Shown here: piece by piece, positions 52,718 through 64,000 of the stretch | Position numbering within the stretch: position 1 is the first letter of the stretch | How the letters are laid out: every line of letters starts with the position of its first letter | Assembly: GCA_023238725.1 (NCBI GenBank) | Contig: CM041544.1 | Span: 6,344,001 to 6,408,000 of the forward strand | DNA: 64,000 nt | Source: Scortum barcoo | Lineage: Eukaryota > Chordata > Actinopteri > Centrarchiformes > Terapontidae | Direction of reading: 5' to 3' | Translations under genes and position numbers: made by a program | Notes under the pieces: model-generated | What the model saw: only the letters and a program-made list of their open reading frames with translations | Database searches by the model: none | What the model was told of the DNA's origin: nothing

Positions 52718-53964
52718 GTTGCCCCCAAAGCTGTCACTCCACCGAGGGTGTGTAAGGCCAGAAAACACACAGACCTATACTTAAGCACCTTGAGGAGAAA
52801 ACAGAGCAAACACAAACGTGTTTTACATGTCTGTAAACGAAGCAATGTCACATATGCATTAGGGCTGTCTTCAGTTTAAACAAAATTTCTCTCTGTATCC
52901 TTGTATGCGCCATAATCTCACCACATCCCTAACTTTCATTCCTGCAAAAACAGACGATCGATCATGTATGGCTTTAAATAAACAGCTGTGGCTGACATGA
53001 ACCAGCTCTTAGATGACATGCAAGACCATGCACCCTTCAAAAAAACAGCATTTGAACAAAACATTAATAGAACACGGCTAATGAGGTCTACAAAGGGAAT
53101 AATGACATACAGCTGATCACTTGAAAATAATCTGCATCAATGATTGTTCGCTGACAAGGCTGAGGTTTTAGTATTGGTCCTCATCAGCGTGATGGCATGT
53201 GTCTGATGGACATCCAGACGGTATCAAAGTTAGCAGACCACACAGACAAAGAAGGAGGAGGAGGAGGAGGAGGCGGCGGGGGGGGGAAACGCCTCGTTTG
53301 GGAGTCAGACATGAGCTCTCCTTCAAAGACGTCTCATGATCCAAACCCAAAATTAAAAAACGACTAATGGCCCGACCACCTCAGAAACACTGCAAAATAA
53401 ATCAATGAATCCAGATACTCATTGAAAAATTGTCAACAGAGTGATAAAATACTGTGACCTAACATTGTTCAACTAACTGACTCAACTACTGATATATTTA
53501 TATTTAACGTTACTCGGTGAGTTTTCCAGCCGCTAACGAAGCTAACATTAATGTCCCCAATACCATATCCATTTGGGAAAAGAGACAGACTCTACCGTAT
53601 CTGTGTAAAAGCTAAAAAACAATGTGCCGCCCTGTTAGCTACTCATACTAGGATGACTAGTGTTAGCCAGCTCTTTGGGAAGCTAACTAGCAGCGCTTAC
53701 TAGCCTTTCGTCCTCCAGAAATTTCCATTGAAAAGTTACCCTTTGAGGTTATTCCTCCGCTCACGGTGAGGCTGACCTTCTACAAAAACGAGACCAACTC
53801 GGACGTGTCCTTTACACGAAAATGACCCCTCAGGTCAGACGACAATTTCTGATATCTGAGCAGTTTAGCTGGTCGGTAGCTTCGGGTGCTAACTGAGAGG
53901 CAGACGGGGCAAACTGGCACTGATCCTCCCGTCACATTTACCACCACAAAAAATATAACGTTAC

Positions 53965-54251
53965 CTCAGCGACGCCTCGAAGTGCCCCGCGGTGTTTCCA
54001 CAGTGTTGTTCCTTGCCTCCAGGAGCTTCAGGGCAGAGCCATTCGCCCGGTGTTCAGAGATTGGAGGTGTTTTTGTCCACTCTGACAGCTGTCATCAGTC
54101 CGTCTCTCTCCTCACTCACACTGGTTTGATCCCAAAGGCCCCGGATGTTGGGAGAAATTAGGGTGTGATGCTGCGTTCAGGGACCGTCGGACACATCGGC
54201 ATCTCATCTGAGTAAGAGAGAGCAAGAGAGAGAGAGAGAGAGAAAGAGATG
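53965..54251 (-). promoter_or_regulatory. lrrfip2: LRRFIP2 non-coding first exon and promoter region
   Basis: A minus-strand donor GAG|GTAACG at 53964 marks the likely end of a non-coding first exon (53965 to about 54,150), in the GC-richest stretch of this part. A (GA)n tract at about 54,213-54,251 lies immediately upstream. The intron 52718-53964 contains GGA/GGC-rich runs near 53,250-53,287 and no coding exon. Exon limits are inferred from the donor and composition only. Confidence 0.4.
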
Positions 54252-57200
54252 TTTTCCATTGAGTGATGCTTCATAAGTGACTTTCCATTATTCGGTTTTT
54301 AGAGGGCTGACACCATGGAAACACAGGAGTAATGACGCAAGCTGCTCGTATTATTGTTACTATATAAACATCCTACTGTAATTCACAATTTGTTGCAGTT
54401 TGTAGTTGGTTTCCATCTGGGCCCCTTTTAGGCAATAAGTCATTCTGATTGCTAAAATTGACTTTAACAGTGCTTTTTAAATAAAAAGACAACATTTATA
54501 GATGCATTATTTAAATGGCTTGATCATACGACTTAGCAGCCTCTGTATGAATGCCCTCTCAAGACAACAGAAGCTGACTAATACAAACTGGCCATCTGTA
54601 AAAATGATTGGCTGTGAGCATCAGAATTTGATTTCACACTGTCTGACGTTTTCTTTTGGGTGATTTTTCCAATTAAGTCAATCTACTATTTTTATTATGA
54701 AATCACCTTGGTTTAAGATGGTTCATGTTTTTCAAAAGTAGCCCAATGTTACACTGTATTTTCAAACAGAGTCATATACTTCTACCTTTTCACATAAGAA
54801 AATGCCTATAGTTAAATAGAATATAATAGATGAGTGCATTTCCAGCAACATATTTAGGAGAATATTTAGGTTCTTGTTCCAACAGTGTGGACATTTTTTT
54901 GCCAAATGTTTAACTACTATATAATATATATAACTGCAATTATAATATGACAACACATTTTACATATTTATACAGGTCTAAAAATAGGCATACTTATTAA
55001 TATGAAATGTTATCTCGTATAATATTATATAAAACAAAAATATTCTATATTGCTGACTAACATGGCCCATAAATAAAAAAAAACAGTTCCCTGTTGTTTT
55101 TTTACAGGATCACCAGAGGAGGGCAAAAGTCACTGTAGGACACCGTATCAGCCAGTTTTGTCCACAAGAGGGCAGTAGTGGATAATGAGTTCTCCTAATG
55201 TGAAATTGCATCCTATATGTAGTAACGCTCCATATGATGAGTAAAATAAGGCAACTAATCCATTAAGGACTCCTGGTTCCCCAATGCTGCAGTTTCAAAT
55301 AATTCATTCTTCTATTTATTGCAATGAAGTTGAAACATGTAAAGTAATCTGTTATATAAGCTGCTATATTGTAGACTACTGTGGCAAACAGTCTGGCGTA
55401 GCTAAATTTTGTAGCTGATTTTTCTTTTCATTTTACATTGTGCACATGTGCCAGTTTTTATACATGCAGTGCAACACTGCAAAATAACTTCTTCTGTTGT
55501 CAACAGCATGAATGATGCAAGCAATGCAAGCATTAAGTATAATTTATGTCTTTTATACCTTCTTTCTAAGTGAAAGAGCACCTTTAGGGGGGATTTTTCG
55601 ACCTACAGGACCTGTGTGGAAATCCCCTGATTGACACACAGGTTTCATCCAAGCAAATTCATAAACACACACATACAAACACACACACACACTGTTGCTA
55701 TATTATTCTCTCTCATTCCAGGAAGCTAATGACTGTTTTGTCTCTGATCACCCCTCTCTGTTTGCTACCGTGCAGACAGAGTTTAGTGGAGTCTTAACCC
55801 AAAGGCACCGTCAGCCACACAGTCTCCATGCTACCACTCCTGTTAAACTTTCCATGTAGTCATCATTTTAAGTGCTAATTAACCATCCTTCACTGTCATA
55901 ATGATAAAGGATCACATCTGAATAGACAACAGATGCATAACACTGGATTCAGTTACGCAGCTGCTGATCTGTTTTAATGGTAACTACACTTTGGCTTTTC
56001 AAACTGCGGTGCTGACACAATAGACACTTTTCACATGAAAATTGGAAAAGAATATTAACATATTAACATAAATACAATTATGAAATCTAATGTTTGGGAA
56101 ACTGGCACTGCTGGTTCTGCTCAGTTATGTGATTTGGGATTTTTAGTTGTCTAAAAAAGAAAATAGAAAATATGCGTGAATATTTTTGGACAGGCTACAG
56201 ATGCTGATAGTGGAGAGAGACAGAAGGCCTAAAGGCAGCCAGACAGTGCTTAAGTGTGTTTGTCTAGTTTTATGGCCCTTTTAACTCATAAACACTTGAG
56301 CACTTGGTCTGTTTTCCTGGGAGAGACATGCACATACTCAGCTGCACCAAACCTTAAAATGTCTCCCTGCCCTCCTCTTCGGTATCTTTTGTTTTTGTCA
56401 GCATTCCCCTCATCTGTTACCCTCACCTAGTCAACATTATGCTCCAGCATGTGTTTCTGTGTGTGCTTGAGGGTGGATTTGTATAATTTTGGATAGCATG
56501 CATCACCAGACGATGATCAGTGGTTGGAGGCGCCTCCCACTGCGCTAACAGGACTGGCTGAATTGTTAACTGGTCTGTCTTTAAGCCTGACTCTCCACAG
56601 AAAAAGGAGTAGTAGCCATGGAGCCCCATCTTGTAATTACCCCATGGAGGGCAATGCTTCTGCCTCTCTCCATCTCCTCCGCCTCCCCCATGGGCCCTTT
56701 GAAGATGCCCCTGGGGGAGTTGGTTGTAATCAGGACACATGACTCATTGATTACTCTTCTGCGGTCTTCCAGGAACACCGCACAAGGAGTGGACGCAGCG
56801 GGGGGAGGAGTGGTGCAGATAGACCGGAGGTGTAGATGCAGGATGGACAGCACGGCCTGGGTCTTAGGCACAAATTAGAAGCTGTAAACAATCGGATGTG
56901 TATTGTTTTTCTGCCAGTTAGCTCAGTCGGCCTTGTTAAAGTGGCTATTCATTACTGTCTGGTACAAGGATGTGCAACCATATGCCATGAGTCTGCAGGT
57001 TTTTTACTCCAGCCAAACTCATTAGTACACCGATTAGTACAATGTCAGCCGGGGACAGGAAGAACAAACCAGTGAATGCATCTGGTGGTGGGTTTAAGTA
57101 AAACTCCTTGGTTGTGTTGTCCAATATGAACAAAACCAACAGCACAAGTTTCATATGTAGTGTAAAATATATACAGTTTACATATGTTGCACATTGCACA

Positions 57201-60200
57201 TACATTCATTGTTTGTGTGTTTTGTCTTACATGAGTATGCCTGACAGGATGTACATTTCATGCAAAATACTTACGTTGTGTTTTGGGTATGCCACTTTAA
57301 TGCCACATAATTATACCCCAAACATGTAGAAAGTAGTTTTGCAAATAATCTGTTTAAAACTGGCCGTAGCATACAAAGCAAGTTCTCATAGCTCCTCATG
57401 GGAAAAGGTTGCCTATCCCTGAAACTTGTAATTAGTCACGTAACCTGTACTTTGCCTTCCCTCACTTTACTGCATTTTGCTACAATGTACTCGGTTGAGT
57501 GTTTTTAAATGGCAAAATGTTGTGCAGAATAAAGATTTATGGCACTTGCTGACAGCGACACAGCGATCTCTAATTATATGAAACCAAAGGCCTGCGCAAA
57601 GTTTTTAGCTACATAGCTTGACTTGTGATAGATTCTTAGAAGATGCTTCACTTAGCATTGAGAAAGACATCTCTGGTAAACAGAATGGGCAAAGCAAGTA
57701 GACCATAAAAAAGATCATAAAAGATGTCTTTTGATGTTTCTGGGCCTGCACTCTGGACACCTGTGGGGTTGAACCCAGTGACTGGCTGTCCTATGTGAAC
57801 ATGTTGAGCAGAGGTAATTGGGTCATTACTTGTGAAGAAGCTGAATTAAAGCCCGAGGCAATGCTTACGGCAGTGAAAATGAGTATTAATCACGCTGTGG
57901 CAGAAGAAAATATGAATGTAGATTTTCCAAAGTCTTACACAATCACTTGTTTTTAGTTCATTTTAAAAACTTACTTATTCACTTGTGATTTTGTTTGCGC
58001 AATTCTGTCTGCCTGGAAACTGTTTCTGCTTCAGCTCTCTTAAATAGAGAAATGTATCTTGTCAGTTGATGGATGATATTGACTATGGTTGCTATTTGTA
58101 TTGAATTGTCATCTTTGCAGTCAAGCGTTGTGGATGTCTTGGTTTTCTCACACAGGTCTATAGATGATGCCTCCCGCCTGCCCTAGGAGAGCATTAGCGA
58201 TGTGGAGTGTGTTGTTCGGGCCTGTTCGGATGGCAAAACAAGAATCAGGGGAGCGTGGAGCTGCAGACGGGCTTCATACACACCCAAGTCATTGTTGATG
58301 ACCACACCGGAACAATGGCTGTATTAGAGTAACAGAAAAGGCCTGGAGCAGAGAAAGTTCAAAAGCCAACAAAGGAATGCTGTCCACTTACTAGAGGCTC
58401 GTAGAGAGGCTCATTGGTCACATTGTGTCTTTATCTTGTCAGAGATGAGGACCTTTCAACTGCGAATGATATGTTAGCCTATTTCCACATCTTGTTTGTC
58501 TCCATTCATATTGTGATCACTGGATGATAACATTTCAAGCATTCAAAGTCTGCATTTTCTGCTAAGCCATAAATAAGACAACTGTCATGCAGATAAGTAG
58601 CCGTGTGTTTGCCTGGTGTATTAGTGTGTCTTCGTCTGTGTGTGTTTGCCAGATTTGAAATGATTAGTATTGTTTTACACGGCAACCATTTAGAGGTCTA
58701 TAATTCTCTGTTTGCCTTCATTTAGCATCTTCTTGCCTCCCGCCTGTTAAGAGAATAGGTCAGCCCAATCAGGGTCTTTTTTGGGGGGGTGGGCTGAGCC
58801 TATTTGCCAATTGACATTTGGTGAAAGGGTGTTAGATGAAAAAAGCACCTTCACACCATGAGGTAGGAGCCTCACACCAAAACTCATTCCAGACATGTTG
58901 TGTTTGTGTGTAAAGAGGAACTTGTGTATGTGTGTAAAGAGGAACTCGTTTCACCACTCTCTACCCGGGGCAGGGCACACTCTCGCTGAGCCGTGTGAAG
59001 TGTGCGTATCGGTACCCATAAACTTTACTTTAAGAATTCTCCTTATTTAAATAGATGCAGCTTGGATGAATGTGCCCATTTGCTTCTTTTTCATTGTTCT
59101 GACAGCATAATGGATGTAATTACAGGTTGATAACCTGTATTTGGGACCTGTTGTCTTAGCATTATCATTAGAATAGCACAGGCTGATTGCTTTGCTCCCT
59201 GTAATTACTTTTGTGGGACAACAAGATGGGTGCAATTGTGCAATATTGCTAAGTACATGTCAGGTAACTTTAGTCATTAAAATGCATATGAAGTATAAGG
59301 AATGCATAAAATGTGTAAAAAAAAAAAATCCAGCTGATTAAAAGCATAGTTTTTCTATTCTGAGCTATGGTTTTCAGTACTCTGCTTCTTTAAAGTTTTT
59401 GTTCATTTTAAATATGTGTATTCTAAAAATATATATCATATATAAAGATATCATGTATGAATTTGAATTATATTATGTATAAATATATAACCATGCTATT
59501 CTTAAACATTTATACTGACAACTGGTCAAGTTAAATCAGGAATTCAACCTGAGGCCTGAGGCTAACGATGCTCAATCCCCTCTTCAGTCACGCTATGCAC
59601 ACTCAACAGTGCTCATGCACTTTATAATGACTATGCACTTCTGAGAATAAAGTGACTCCAATTTTGAGCACTTGTTTTTCAGACCACTTTGAACGGTAGA
59701 GTAGAAAGAAGACAAGAGCAGATAGCGCTGAGGAACATGATGGGAAAGACAGGCCCTGGACAGTGGTGAAGTAATGGGTCTGAATCTAAGCCCCTCATTA
59801 GACAACAGACTCATCCAGGGATGAAGGATGGGACTCTGCAGGGGGCTGCAGTGTCACATTTGCTATGAGGAAATGGCAGAGCACTAGGAATGTGTAGTGA
59901 AGAAAAAGTCAGCTGACTGCTCTTTGAACTCACTCTTCAGTGAGCTCGCTTTCTTCATTTTCCTCCTTAGCTTTTCAGCACAGTATATTTTGAGATATTA
60001 GCACATGCATGAATAAATTAGGAAGGGTAATGCATTGTTGGCATTTGTACATATTCTTCTCTGTGGGCAGGAAAATGATTTGCATTTATATCTAGGTTTC
60101 ACTGAAACTGATCCAGCTTTTAACTTCTGTGTCCAAATATAACACCAAATAGGATGAGCCCCAGATAAGTTTTCACTTATCTTATCTGTGATTCTTAATA

Positions 60201-60270
60201 AAATGCCTTCAGTTGTGTCAAACAAGTCACCTCAGTTGTCAGTTATTTGAGGAGAGAGAATGGAAACATT
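54252..60270. other. Gene-free region
   Basis: No gene supported. Short open frames around 56,420-57,330 overlap on both strands and show no family features. The stretches around 56,500-56,830 and 57,820-58,350 are of even composition and could be conserved non-coding DNA, but conservation cannot be tested here. A phrase at 55,110-55,180 (caggatcaccagaggagg, cacaagagggcagtagtgg) resembles repeat ends seen in fish genomes. Confidence 0.45.
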
Positions 60271-60273
60271 TCA

Positions 60274-60945
60274 AAATCAGAATCAGAATACTTTATTTAT
60301 CCCTGAGGGAAATGTGGTGTTCCAGTTGCTCTGATACAGAGAAAGCAATAGAAATATACAAACAGAATGTGTACAGTAAGAACATCCATCCATTTTCTAT
60401 TCCCACTTTATTCTGACACACAGGGTCTCACCTATCTTGGGCGAGAGGCGGAGTACACCCTGGACTGGATGCCAGTCAGTCACAGGGCTGACACTGATAG
60501 ACATTGACAGACAACCAACCACTCACATTCATATCTAGGGGCAATTTGGAGTTGTCAGTTAACCTAACCTGCATGTCTTTGGATTATGGGAGGAAGTTGG
60601 AGTACCCAGAGAGAACCCACGCAGGCACAGGGAGAACATGATTGAACATGATTGAACCCAGAACCCTCTTGCTGTGAGGCAACAGCACTAACCACTACAC
60701 CAGAAAAACAATAAACAGAATATGTACAATAAATAGGATACATATAAATGCTGCTTATGGCACAGGTGAGTGTAGAACAAAGATATTGCACAACCAGATT
60801 ATTGCACAAAGTTATTATGAGGTTTATGTAATGTTTGGTGCATTTAATAAGAGTGGTGTGTCAGTGGGAGTTTTAAAGTCTGATGGCCACTGGCTGGAAT
60901 GACATTCTGTGGTGTTCTGTGGTGCATCTCGGGGGAATGAAGACA
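60274..60945 (+). repeat. Dispersed fish repeat, split by a later insertion
   Basis: The left part (60274-60379) begins atcagaatcagaatacttta with ccctgagggaaat, and the right part (60713-60945) holds ttgcacaaccagattattgcac, gttttaaagtctgatggcc and tctgtggtgcatctcgg. These occur in the same order in a repeat I know from many teleosts. The two parts are separated by the element at 60380-60712. Confidence 0.6.
60380..60712 (-). mobile_element. Retroposon-like element, minus orientation, with flanking direct repeats
   Basis: Read on the minus strand it passes through a conserved gggagaacatg / gaacccacgc block and ggactggatgcc / ggcgagaggcgg, and ends in the tail gaaaatggatggatg. It is flanked by 20-bp direct repeats (60360-60379 and 60713-60732) that match at 18 positions: aaacagaatgtgtacagtaa against aaacagaatatgtacaataa. 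Target-site duplication plus a simple-repeat tail is typical of LINE-type or SINE-type integration. No open frame remains. Confidence 0.65.
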
Positions 60946-60959
60946 CGATGCAGCCATGG

Positions 60960-61740
60960 TTGTACTATTTTTTAAGTCTTATTTTCAGCACACTAACATA
61001 CTGATGATGAGGATAATGCTAACATGTTAAGTAGGTATAATGTTTATCTTGTTCATCATTTAAGATTAGCATGTTAGCATGCTGACATTTGGCAAACTAT
61101 ATAAAGTACAGCTTTAGTACAGTACAGGGTGAGAATGTCTTTATTTCTGCAGTATTTGGTCAAAAATAAAATCACTGGACAAATTGAAATGTTGGCCTGA
61201 TGGACTGCAACTGACTGGCGTCCAGTCCAGGGTGTACCCCGCCTCTCGCCCAAGATAGCTGGGACAGGCTCCAGCACCCCTGCGACCCTGTATGTGCTTA
61301 GGATTAGCAGGTTTAGGAAATGGCTGGCTGGCTGGCCTGATGGAAATGAACTAAAAGTCACATTCACCTTTAAGGCAGTTACAAATGGCTCAACCCAGTT
61401 CCATCCATCTCACCATCCACCATCCAATGGCTGGTAAGACATCTCATTCAAAACAACGAATGAGGCATTGCAGGAAAAGTTAGGCAATCTCCAGAGTCAT
61501 CAGGATTCATCTTGTGGACACAATGAATATCTGTACAATATTTGGGTCAATCCATCCAGCAGAAGTTGAAATATTTCAGTGGAAAGTGAAAACTGTGGCC
61601 TGCTGGGGGTGCTAGAGAAACCACAGCTGATACTGCTTATCCTGAGGAACATGAATATCTGCAAAATTTCATTGCAGTCTATCCCACCCAACATCCAACA
61701 GACAGATTGACATTGGACTACACCGCAAGCTTCGCTGTAA
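60960..61740. repeat. Diverged copy or copies of the percomorph dispersed repeat, split by an insertion
   Basis: Phrases such as gataatgctaacatgttaag, gattagcatgttagcatgctgacat, ggtcaatccatccagcagaag and tatctgcaaaatttcattgcag resemble the repeat at 23,877-24,262, mostly in reverse. The copy is interrupted at 61204-61332. Exact boundaries are uncertain. Confidence 0.5.
61204..61332 (+). mobile_element. Truncated copy of the same retroposon-like element, plus orientation
   Basis: It carries ggcgtccagtccagggtgta, cgcctctcgcccaagatag and ends gaaatggctggctggc, the same 3' region and tail as the 60380-60712 element but in the opposite orientation and 5'-truncated to 129 bases. Perfect 11-bp direct repeats tggcctgatgg flank it (61193-61203 and 61333-61343), so it is an independent insertion. 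Confidence 0.7.
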
Positions 61741-63213
61741 ATGCTCTAAAATATCATATCATGTTGGCCTTCCCAGCTTGAACCCATTTTGTCTTTATCA
61801 GGGGTTAAAATGTCAATTGAAAACAGTGTAATACTAGAGTCATCAAAATGAAAACCACACTTTCACACTTTGAATAGACAAACTTGAGGCTTTTATCTTT
61901 TACCACCCGGCTTTTATATGAGTGAAAAATATTTGACTGATATTGTAAAAACACTATAATTCTTTGCTGTCAGTCATTTTTTGTTGTTTTATTCAAACGA
62001 TAAGAGAGAAATGATCACTTTATACGAGGTGAGGATGTCATCTCCAGTGAGAGCTAACAGCAGCATTGGGAAACAGCCTTTTCATCAACAGGGGAGCAGG
62101 CTTGCCCTTTCATTATGCTAAACAGCGGCACACATCACTTCTTAATTGAGCTGGTGTTTACAATAGGTGATTGATGACAATTATTCCCCAGCCACCGCTC
62201 CAGCAAACTCAACGGCGCATTGAGCATTTACAGTAGTCCATTACTGATGCAAATGCCTGCTTGGTATGGAGGAACAATGTTTGGGAAATTGATCTCACCC
62301 CTGGAAAAGCCACTAACACTTCCAACCCAGATTGCAGGTGGCTATATTAGATGATGTCAGGCTGCCCTCTGGTATTGCTGTCCTCTGGCCCTTAATTAGA
62401 TCCTTCTAAAAATACTACCCCATTTCCTGGTTTGCAAATCCACTTATGGTCCAGAGCGATGTACTAACCTCTGTGTAAGAAAATGTTGAGTCCTGCCTAC
62501 TGATGTGATGGGTGAGGTAAGAAGCGATGAGGAGGAAGGGTGAGAGTGGAAAGGATGTCCGTCATTAGCATTCTAGCCAGTGCGATGGAAAAGTGACATA
62601 ACAGCCCAGTCCCTGAACACTATTGTCACCTCAAATTAGCTTCGTCCCTCTGTAGCCTGTGTGTGCATTGCTCCTCCACAGAGGATCCACAGACGTCACT
62701 GTTGCCATTGTGGAGACCAGCTTCCTGTGCCTCAGCACAGGATTGCCCAGGACGCTTGGTAAACACAGGAAACACAAAGCCCCTAAATACATCCCTACTG
62801 TGTTTGGAGGACTGCCATGACAACACATAGTGGATCTCCTGGTGAGCTGGGGTGTTTGCTAGGTGGATACACACAGAGATATGGCCAAGCAGTGCCCTTC
62901 TGCGCGAGGGTATGCAGCTTTAGCTTATGCACTATCTCTCATGCCACCAAAATAAGAGGCCTCTCGCTGCAGGGACACAGAACTCGTTTGAGACAGGAAT
63001 CCGCTCTTGGCTCTCACAGCATGCCTAACTCTGTAGGAATGTCAGGATAAAAATCTCAACTAAATGTAAACACTCTAATCTGCTCCATGGATCTTTACAC
63101 TGGAGTCTTGAGATAAGGCTGGGAGAACTGCTCTGTGGGTTTTTTTTGACACGGCGTACCTGCTCTGGCCTTTATGTCGCTTGGCTGAGGATATCCAGAC
63201 AGCTTTAGATTAG

Positions 63214-63249
<36 letters not shown>

Positions 63250-64000
63250 GAAACAACTGTCGGGGCTAATCTGCTCTGTAAGCATAGGTCATCTGGACGC
63301 CAGATCCACACAGAGCAGGCATCAAAGCTGGACTGTCTTCCGCCTAAACTATATCTACCTCACCCCTCTCTTTCTTTTCATCCCATTTTCTTTTGACTTT
63401 AATAGCTTCAATGACCAGAGAGGAAATCCTTACGCCCATCCTGCAGAGGATGTCTCTGCTGCCATTGATCCCTCTGGGAGGGGATATAACTGTAAAGATC
63501 CGTGAAAGGGATGGGCATTGATCTGGCTAAAGCACACCCAGCACTGATCAATAAAACAGATCTGCTAGGTAGCTGTGAGCTTGGTGATGTCAAGCTGCAC
63601 TAAATGAGGGCCGACGGCTGGCACGGAACAGCCTGACAGGAGCCTCTATGTCCCATGTCAGTCATCTTCCATCTTATTTATTTAATGATTATGGCTTTTG
63701 TAAAGTGGCGCCACAGGGTAGCGTGACTACATAATCCTAAGTGAGGCCATATTGTGCAGAGTTCCCACAGAAAATACTGTAATTGTTGTTTTGAACTAGA
63801 ACACCACCGTTGCATAGAAAAGCTACATACATTTTTTTTTTTTTACAACCTATATTGTTTGAAATGAGTGTTTCAGCCAGAAAAGCAGAGCAGCTTTTAG
63901 TCTCAGTTTGCTTAATATGTTTTAAATGACACCCACTCACTTCCAGTACTTTGTACCAACACAGTTTTTATGGCTCTTTTACACCCTTTTGTGCTGCTTT
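61741..64000. other. Gene-free right end
   Basis: No coding exon supported. The stretch 62,030-62,420 is complex, unique-looking and rich in AATTA and ATTGAT motifs, so it is a candidate conserved non-coding element. A (CT)n tract lies at 63,215-63,247. Open frames near 62,630-62,870 lie on both strands and look random. Confidence 0.4.
63215..63247. repeat. (CT)n microsatellite
   Basis: About 16 CT units followed by CCAG. No exon is seen next to it. Confidence 0.95.

Noticed and set aside
56423..57329. Overlapping frames on both strands (up to 105 codons)
   Set aside because: Mutually overlapping, with no family resemblance or consistent splice structure; possibly just non-coding DNA of even composition.

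Overview
This is a vertebrate nuclear segment, almost certainly from a ray-finned (teleost, probably percomorph) fish. The evidence is compact GT-AG introns (many 80-150 bp), dense CA/GT microsatellites, dispersed repeats that resemble common percomorph repeats, and protein sequences clearly homologous to human HERC4, ADTRP, FAM83H, MLH1 and LRRFIP2. I see no prokaryotic features, no tRNA or rRNA genes and no CRISPR. All gene models were built by hand from reading frames, splice sites and remembered family sequences. No alignment was run.

Layout. (1) 1-4.56 kb, minus: the first part of HERC4 (RCC1 propeller); the HECT ligase part lies off the left edge. (2) 6.69-7.35 kb, plus: a four-exon gene for an 80-residue membrane or secreted protein I do not recognise, the best candidate for something undescribed. 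(3) 8.39-9.81 kb, minus: ADTRP, five exons, with both catalytic residues present. (4) 12.76-19.19 kb, minus, with a non-coding first exon near 20.5 kb: FAM83H, 1656 residues, most of it in one 4.2-kb exon. (5) 20.6-28.1 kb: intergenic, with a minisatellite and a dispersed repeat. (6) 28.2-33.87 kb, plus: complete MLH1, 19 coding exons, 731 residues, all junctions in phase. (7) 35.4-52.7 kb, minus, with a non-coding first exon near 54 kb: LRRFIP2, at least 25 coding exons, tail-to-tail with MLH1 as in mammals. (8) 54.3-64 kb: no gene seen; nested repeats at 60.3-61.7 kb and some candidate conserved non-coding stretches.

The genes do not form one pathway. MLH1 acts in DNA mismatch repair, HERC4 in ubiquitination, FAM83H in CK1 and keratin scaffolding, ADTRP in lipid (FAHFA) hydrolysis, and LRRFIP2 in Toll/Wnt and Flightless-I signalling. 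Only MLH1-LRRFIP2 is an ancient gene pair; the other neighbours lie on different human chromosomes. The most useful second looks are the small unknown gene, a (GT)n tract beside the MLH1 exon 13 acceptor, a frame-preserving 93-bp FAM83H intron, an irregular HERC4 splice junction, and two retroposon-like insertions with direct flanking repeats near 60-61 kb.
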